The notes under the pieces were generated by a model. It searched no databases and was not told where the DNA came from. It saw nothing but the letters and a program-made list of their open reading frames with translations. The position numbers were made by a program, and so were the translations under genes. A stretch of 19,249 bases of DNA from Thermoplasmata archaeon (GTDB lineage: Archaea; Thermoplasmatota; Thermoplasmata; Thermoplasmatales; Thermoplasmataceae): assembly GCA_021797225.1 (NCBI GenBank), contig JAKAAE010000016.1, positions 1 to 19,249 on the forward strand, read 5' to 3'. Position 1 is the stretch's first letter; every line of letters starts with the position of its first letter. Shown in pieces: positions 15,600 through 19,249 of the stretch.

Positions 15600-15615
15600 T
15601 TTTTTCATCCTTTTT
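15600..15615 (+). terminator. T-rich terminator after the Rieske gene
   Basis: Two T runs (15600-15605 and 15611-15615) lie 16-32 bp after the Rieske stop codon, typical of archaeal poly-T termination. They come before the next TATA box at 15644. Confidence 0.45.
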
Positions 15616-15643
15616 CAATAACGATTATGGTTCTTCAGTAACG

Positions 15644-15652
15644 TTTTTATAC
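15644..15652 (+). promoter_or_regulatory. TATA box of the coxMSL-like operon
   Basis: TTTTTATAC is centred about 24 bp before ATG 15672, giving a leaderless first gene of the operon. Confidence 0.5.
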
Positions 15653-15671
15653 AATTCTCTATTATATTACT

Positions 15672-16526
15672 ATGTTTCCAGATAAATTTGAATACTATGC
15701 CCCGAAAAGCATAGAAGAGGCTGCAAAGTTTTTAAGCGGGCATGAAGACGCGAAGATTCTTGCCGGAGGCCAGAGTCTTATACCGCTTTTGAAACTGAGA
15801 TTCACATCCGTGCCGGAGATCGTTGATATAGGCAGAATAAGAGGGCTAGATGAAATAAAACTCCTTGGCAATACCCTTGAAATCGGAGCAATGGCAAGAA
15901 CTGGAGAAATTGCAGACAATGTTTCCATAAGAGGTAAATTTCCTGTCCTGAGCGAGGCCGCAGGTCATATAGCTGACCCCCTGATCAGAAATATGGGAAC
16001 GATAGGTGGAGACCTCTGCCATGGAGATCCGGCCAATGATTTTCCCGCAGTGATGCTTGCGCTGGATGCTGAATTTGAAATTTCTTCTGCAGATAGAAAA
16101 AGAACAGTAAAGGCTGAGGACTTTTTTGTGGATACATTTGCCACGGCACTTGAACCAGGTGAAATACTCACAAAAATTAAAATTCAGGACACGGGATCAT
16201 CGGGAAGGTATATGAAATACAAGAAATATGCCGGTGATTTCTCCATTCTAGGTATAGCAGTGAATCTGCTGCTGGATGGAAAAGAGGTAAAAAAGTGTGG
16301 CATAGGATTAACCAACTGCGGTGCCACTGCCCTGAAGGCGAAGGAAGCTGAAAAGTTTCTGGAAGGAAAGGAAATCAGTGATGAAAATATCGCAAATGCG
16401 GCGGAGTTATTATTGAAAGTTGCAGATTTCATGGACGACGATAATGGAAGTGTAAAGTTCAAGGAAAAACTTCTCAAATACCTTTTTGTAAAGGCGGTAA
16501 AGGGAATAGGAGGTGTACATAAATGA
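15672..16526 (+). CDS. coxM: Molybdenum hydroxylase FAD-binding subunit (CoxM-like)
   Basis: This is the medium subunit of a xanthine oxidase-family molybdenum hydroxylase, passing electrons from the [2Fe-2S] clusters to its FAD. Both FAD signatures are present: AGGQS (residues 31-35, in LAGGQSLIPLLKLR) and TIGGD (110-114, in RNMGTIGGDLCHGDPANDFPA). The C-terminal CO dehydrogenase flavoprotein domain covers about 175-284. At 284 residues it is of normal length. It is the first gene of the operon; its TGA stop overlaps the ATG of the small-subunit gene. The electron acceptor beyond FAD is unknown. The symbol is by family likeness and does not imply proven CO oxidation. Confidence 0.9.
   Translation: MFPDKFEYYAPKSIEEAAKFLSGHEDAKILAGGQSLIPLLKLRFTSVPEIVDIGRIRGLDEIKLLGNTLEIGAMARTGEIADNVSIRGKFPVLSEAAGHIADPLIRNMGTIGGDLCHGDPANDFPAVMLALDAEFEISSADRKRTVKAEDFFVDTFATALEPGEILTKIKIQDTGSSGRYMKYKKYAGDFSILGIAVNLLLDGKEVKKCGIGLTNCGATALKAKEAEKFLEGKEISDENIANAAELLLKVADFMDDDNGSVKFKEKLLKYLFVKAVKGIGGVHK
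16509..16515 (+). promoter_or_regulatory. Strong Shine-Dalgarno motif before the coxS-like gene
   Basis: GGAGGTG stands 7 nt before ATG 16523 and lies inside the 3' end of the coxM-like gene. It is the best ribosome binding site in the window and supports translational coupling. Confidence 0.6.
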
Positions 16527-17002
16527 TGGTTAATATAAAGGTGAATGGAAAGGAATATAAGAGGGATGTGGAACCCAGGACACTGCTGGCAACATTTATC
16601 AGGGACGATCTGGAACTGACCGGAACACACATAGGATGCGATACAACCAACTGCGGGGCATGTACTGTACTGATGGATGGAAAGGCCGTAAAATCATGTA
16701 CGGTACTGGCTGTCCAGGCTGATGGGCACGAAATAGAAACAATAGAACATGAATCAGATAAAGAACTCAGCATGGTAAAGGAAAGTTTTGTGGAAGAGAA
16801 CGGCCTGCAGTGTGGTTTCTGCACTCCAGGAATGATCATGACCAGTCTCTACATGCTCAGAAAAAATAAAAATCCCAGCGATGACTACATTAAAAGTAAC
16901 CTAGCAGGAAATCTCTGCAGATGCACAGGTTATGTATCCATAATAAATTCCATAAAAAAAGCTAGTGAAAAAATAAATGGAGAGAGGGTGGTGGCAAAAT
17001 GA
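16523..17002 (+). CDS. coxS: Molybdenum hydroxylase [2Fe-2S] subunit (CoxS-like)
   Basis: This small subunit carries two [2Fe-2S] clusters linking the Mo site to FAD. All eight cluster cysteines are present: the plant-ferredoxin-type set Cys39, Cys44, Cys47 and Cys59 (IGCDTTNCGACTVL, KSCT), and the helical-domain set Cys97, Cys100, Cys132 and Cys134 (LQCGFCTPGM, NLCRCTGY). Its 159 residues match the family. A second ATG at 16526 is possible, dropping one residue; 16523 is chosen for its spacing from the GGAGGTG motif. The 3' end overlaps the large-subunit gene by 4 bp, so the three subunits are coupled. Confidence 0.93.
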   Translation: MMVNIKVNGKEYKRDVEPRTLLATFIRDDLELTGTHIGCDTTNCGACTVLMDGKAVKSCTVLAVQADGHEIETIEHESDKELSMVKESFVEENGLQCGFCTPGMIMTSLYMLRKNKNPSDDYIKSNLAGNLCRCTGYVSIINSIKKASEKINGERVVAK

Positions 17003-19005
17003 CATACCTCGAAAGATTTTCCAGTGGGAAGGGAAAATATCTTGATGATATAAGGCTGGACAACATGCTTTATATGTCACTTGTTCGGAGCCCCTATGCA
17101 AGGGCAAAAGTTAAGAGTGTGGAAGGTGGTTTAACTTCAAAGGATTTAAAGGCATATTATGCCATGTCTGAAGGGGAACACAGGGAGCCCGTGCTTGCCA
17201 TTGATGAGGTAAATTATCAGGGTCAGGCAGTTGCCGCTGTATTCGGCAAAAACAGATACGAAAGCGAGGATTTGCTATCCACAGTAAATGTGGATTATGA
17301 ACCTCTTGAAGCAATATCCAGCATTGATGACGCAAAGAAAAAGGCACCAATTTATCCCGACAGAAAGGATAACATTCTTGCTGTGGAAGATGTTGGAGTA
17401 AAATTCAGCGAAAAGGATATTGATTATGATATCAAAGTTACTGATACAATACTTCTGGATCGTGTATCTGCAAATCCCATGGAGACTAGGGGAATAGTTG
17501 CAGATTACAGGGACGGTATACTGAACGTGTATTTACCGTCACAGTCCATAGTGAGGTCCAAATCGGGAATAGTAAAATCCCTGGGACTTCCACCTGAGAA
17601 GGTTCGTGTATACTTAATAGACAATGGTGGAGCATTCGGTGTCAAGGCGTTATTTTATCCCGAATATATAATTGCATGCCATGCTTCAATGAAGTTCGGA
17701 AAGCCAGTAAAATGGCAGGAAACCAGAACGGAACATTTGCAGGCATGCCACGCAGGAAGGGGTGTTCAGGGTATTTTGACTCTATATGCAAAGAAGGATG
17801 GTACTATAACAGGACTAGATGGTGAAGTTCTTCTGGATAACGGGCCATATCTGGTTGATGCAGCTGCTGTAGACCTTGGAAACGTAATTCATGAAGTAAC
17901 TGGTCCATACTTTATAGAAAAGGCTCATCTAACAGGAAAATACGTTATTACCAATAAGGCGCCGAATGGTTATTACCGTGGCGCAGGGAAGCCTGAAGCA
18001 TCCATTCTCATGGAGAGAATGATAGACCTTCTCGCAGATAAACTGAACATGGATATAGCAGATATAAGGTTGAAAAATGCTCTGGAAAAGCCCTTCAAAT
18101 CACCACTGGGACTTGAAATGAGATATCCCACGAAGCCATTCCTGGAGGATGCATTAAAATATTTCAATTACAGGGAATTATCCAAGAAGGAGCATGTGGG
18201 AATATCATTATTCATACTTGATGAGGATACAGCCCCTGGAGAAAGCGCCAGAATAATAGTTAAAAACGGAAAGATAAAGACCTATCTTGGCGGAAATGTT
18301 TCGGGTCAAGGACATGAAATGTTTGTCAGAAGCATACTCAGCGAAGAGCTTGATGTGGAGCAGGATTCCATATCACTGGAATTGCAGGACACGGAAACGT
18401 TGCCCAGAGGTGTGGGAACATGGGGGTCCAAATCAGCCATGACACATGGTTCTGTTCTCATGCAGGCAGCAGAGGAATTAACGAAACAGGTTGAGGAAAA
18501 ATACGGAAAATACTCTCCTGAAATACTACTTTCACACGATTTTGACCAGACATCTTTCTATAACTTTGATTACAACGATAATCAGGTAAATTTCAATATT
18601 GTAACCTCTAAGATCAACGAAATGGGAGACTTTGAATCATTGAAAATAGGGGCGTACTACGATCTCGGCAAAGTTCTGAACCTTGCAAATGTCATGGGTC
18701 AAACGGAGGGTGGTGCACTTCAGGCCATAGGTGAGGTGCTCTCAGAAACCCTGAGGTATTCCGAAGATGGGCAGCTAATGACAACCAGCATAACAGATTC
18801 GGGAGTACTTACAGCAGATCATACACCGGAATTTGATATCAAGATAGTGGAAAATCCCTCTGTATTGAAGGACAAAGCAAAGGGCCTTGGTGAATCGCCT
18901 ATGATTGGCATTCCGGAAGCTCTGGCTAGGTCTCTGGAAGTCCAGATACACAAAAGAATCAATACAATGCCAATAAGCAGGGAATTTATTTTTGACAGTT
19001 TATAA
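16999..19005 (+). CDS. coxL: Molybdenum hydroxylase large subunit (form II CoxL-like)
   Basis: This is the catalytic subunit that binds the molybdopterin cofactor. Family blocks are GGAFGVK (residues 210-216), YYRGAGKPEA (325-334), GQGHE (436-440), GTWGSKS (473-479) and GLGESP (629-634) with the catalytic-base Glu631. Form I CO dehydrogenases have AYxCSFR at the active-site loop. Here the loop reads YYRGAGK, which matches form II CODH-like and aldehyde oxidoreductase proteins and lacks the Cys that holds copper in true CODH. The protein is short (668 versus about 750-800 residues), with trimmed segments near the N-terminus and around 480-560, but the motifs are intact and I see no frameshift. 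The substrate could be an aldehyde; the glyceraldehyde oxidoreductase of the archaeal non-phosphorylating sugar pathway is one candidate. GGTGGTGG (about 16987-16994) precedes its ATG. Confidence 0.88.
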   Translation: MTYLERFSSGKGKYLDDIRLDNMLYMSLVRSPYARAKVKSVEGGLTSKDLKAYYAMSEGEHREPVLAIDEVNYQGQAVAAVFGKNRYESEDLLSTVNVDYEPLEAISSIDDAKKKAPIYPDRKDNILAVEDVGVKFSEKDIDYDIKVTDTILLDRVSANPMETRGIVADYRDGILNVYLPSQSIVRSKSGIVKSLGLPPEKVRVYLIDNGGAFGVKALFYPEYIIACHASMKFGKPVKWQETRTEHLQACHAGRGVQGILTLYAKKDGTITGLDGEVLLDNGPYLVDAAAVDLGNVIHEVTGPYFIEKAHLTGKYVITNKAPNGYYRGAGKPEASILMERMIDLLADKLNMDIADIRLKNALEKPFKSPLGLEMRYPTKPFLEDALKYFNYRELSKKEHVGISLFILDEDTAPGESARIIVKNGKIKTYLGGNVSGQGHEMFVRSILSEELDVEQDSISLELQDTETLPRGVGTWGSKSAMTHGSVLMQAAEELTKQVEEKYGKYSPEILLSHDFDQTSFYNFDYNDNQVNFNIVTSKINEMGDFESLKIGAYYDLGKVLNLANVMGQTEGGALQAIGEVLSETLRYSEDGQLMTTSITDSGVLTADHTPEFDIKIVENPSVLKDKAKGLGESPMIGIPEALARSLEVQIHKRINTMPISREFIFDSL

Positions 19006-19182
19006 TTTTAATTTATAATTATATATTATTTTATACTATGCCATGATTTAATGTTTCATTAATATTTATATTCAAAATGGAATATATTATCATTAATTTC
19101 CTTATATAACTTAATCCTAATAGAAAGAATTTGGATTTAAAATACTTTTCAGGCGTTGATATGTTTGTCATTTCTCAAAAAT

Positions 19183-19195
19183 GTTATATATAAAT
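19183..19195 (+). promoter_or_regulatory. TATA box for a gene at the window edge
   Basis: GTTATATATAAAT is centred about 32 bp before an ATG at 19222. The rest of the 19006-19249 region is AT-rich and shows no supported gene. Confidence 0.4.
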
Positions 19196-19221
19196 ATGAA
19201 TTACCTTACAGATTATCGTCA

Positions 19222-19249
19222 ATGATATACAAAAATCAATTTAAAGTAG
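19222..19249 (+). CDS. Possible start of a gene cut by the window end
   Basis: An ATG about 32 bp after a strong TATA box opens a frame reading MIYKNQFKV that runs off the end of the window. Only nine residues are visible, so nothing can be said about the product. The call rests on the promoter spacing, which matches other first genes here. An earlier ATG at 19196 is closed by a stop after nine codons. Confidence 0.3.

Noticed and set aside
16184..16839. Minus-strand open frames opposite the coxM/coxS genes
   Set aside because: These are shadows of well-conserved molybdenum hydroxylase subunits, with no independent signals.
1..19249. CRISPR arrays, rRNA, riboswitches
   Set aside because: I saw no regularly spaced repeats, no rRNA-like stretches, and no recognisable riboswitch leader; most first genes have almost no leader.

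Overview
The window looks like chromosome of a Thermoplasmatales archaeon, close to Ferroplasma, Acidiplasma or Cuniculiplasma. This is an inference from gene content. The DNA is AT-rich. Most first genes of transcription units have a TATA-like box about 23-35 bp before the start codon and almost no leader, while Shine-Dalgarno-like GGTGAT or GGAGGTG motifs occur mainly inside operons. There is a thermopsin-type acid protease, a tricorn-interacting-factor M1 aminopeptidase, a Sua5-type t6A enzyme, and a tRNA without encoded CCA.

Layout from left to right. Positions 1-555 hold the decayed right end of an IS200/IS605-type element: a tnpB pseudogene with a frameshift and a lost zinc-finger Cys, followed by a structured right end. 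At 635-2164 is a membrane-anchored, sequon-rich thermopsin. At 2238-3306 are an SRPBCC-fold protein, a 55-residue Cys-rich mini-protein on the minus strand that had to be read by hand, and an unrecognised 126-residue protein with a 16-bp perfect palindrome upstream. A PLD-family protein lies on the minus strand (3309-4265).

At 4547-9460 is a compact plus-strand operon: a divergent serine hydroxymethyltransferase-like PLP enzyme, a four-CBS protein whose C-terminal ~95 residues read like a ribosome-hibernation (HPF/S30AE) domain, and the TldD and TldE metalloprotease subunits. It converges, with a 4-bp overlap, on the minus-strand M1 aminopeptidase (9457-11850). Sua5 and a tandem-GNAT acetyltransferase overlap each other at 12081-14031. 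A polytopic SEC59/phytol-kinase-like protein (14111-15055) and tRNA-Gly(GCC) (15118-15190) follow. The right end holds a small Rieske protein (15248-15583) and a translationally coupled molybdenum hydroxylase operon in coxM-coxS-coxL order (15672-19005), with the large subunit resembling form II CODH or aldehyde oxidoreductases. A possible further gene start lies at the window edge.

Functional themes: protein turnover and peptide processing (thermopsin outside, TldD/E and the M1 aminopeptidase inside), translation (Sua5, tRNA-Gly, the hibernation-like CBS protein), and carbon or aldehyde oxidation (the molybdenum hydroxylase, perhaps with the Rieske protein). The most interesting candidate is the CBS-HPF-like fusion, a possible nucleotide-sensing ribosome-silencing factor inside a glyA-like/tldDE operon.
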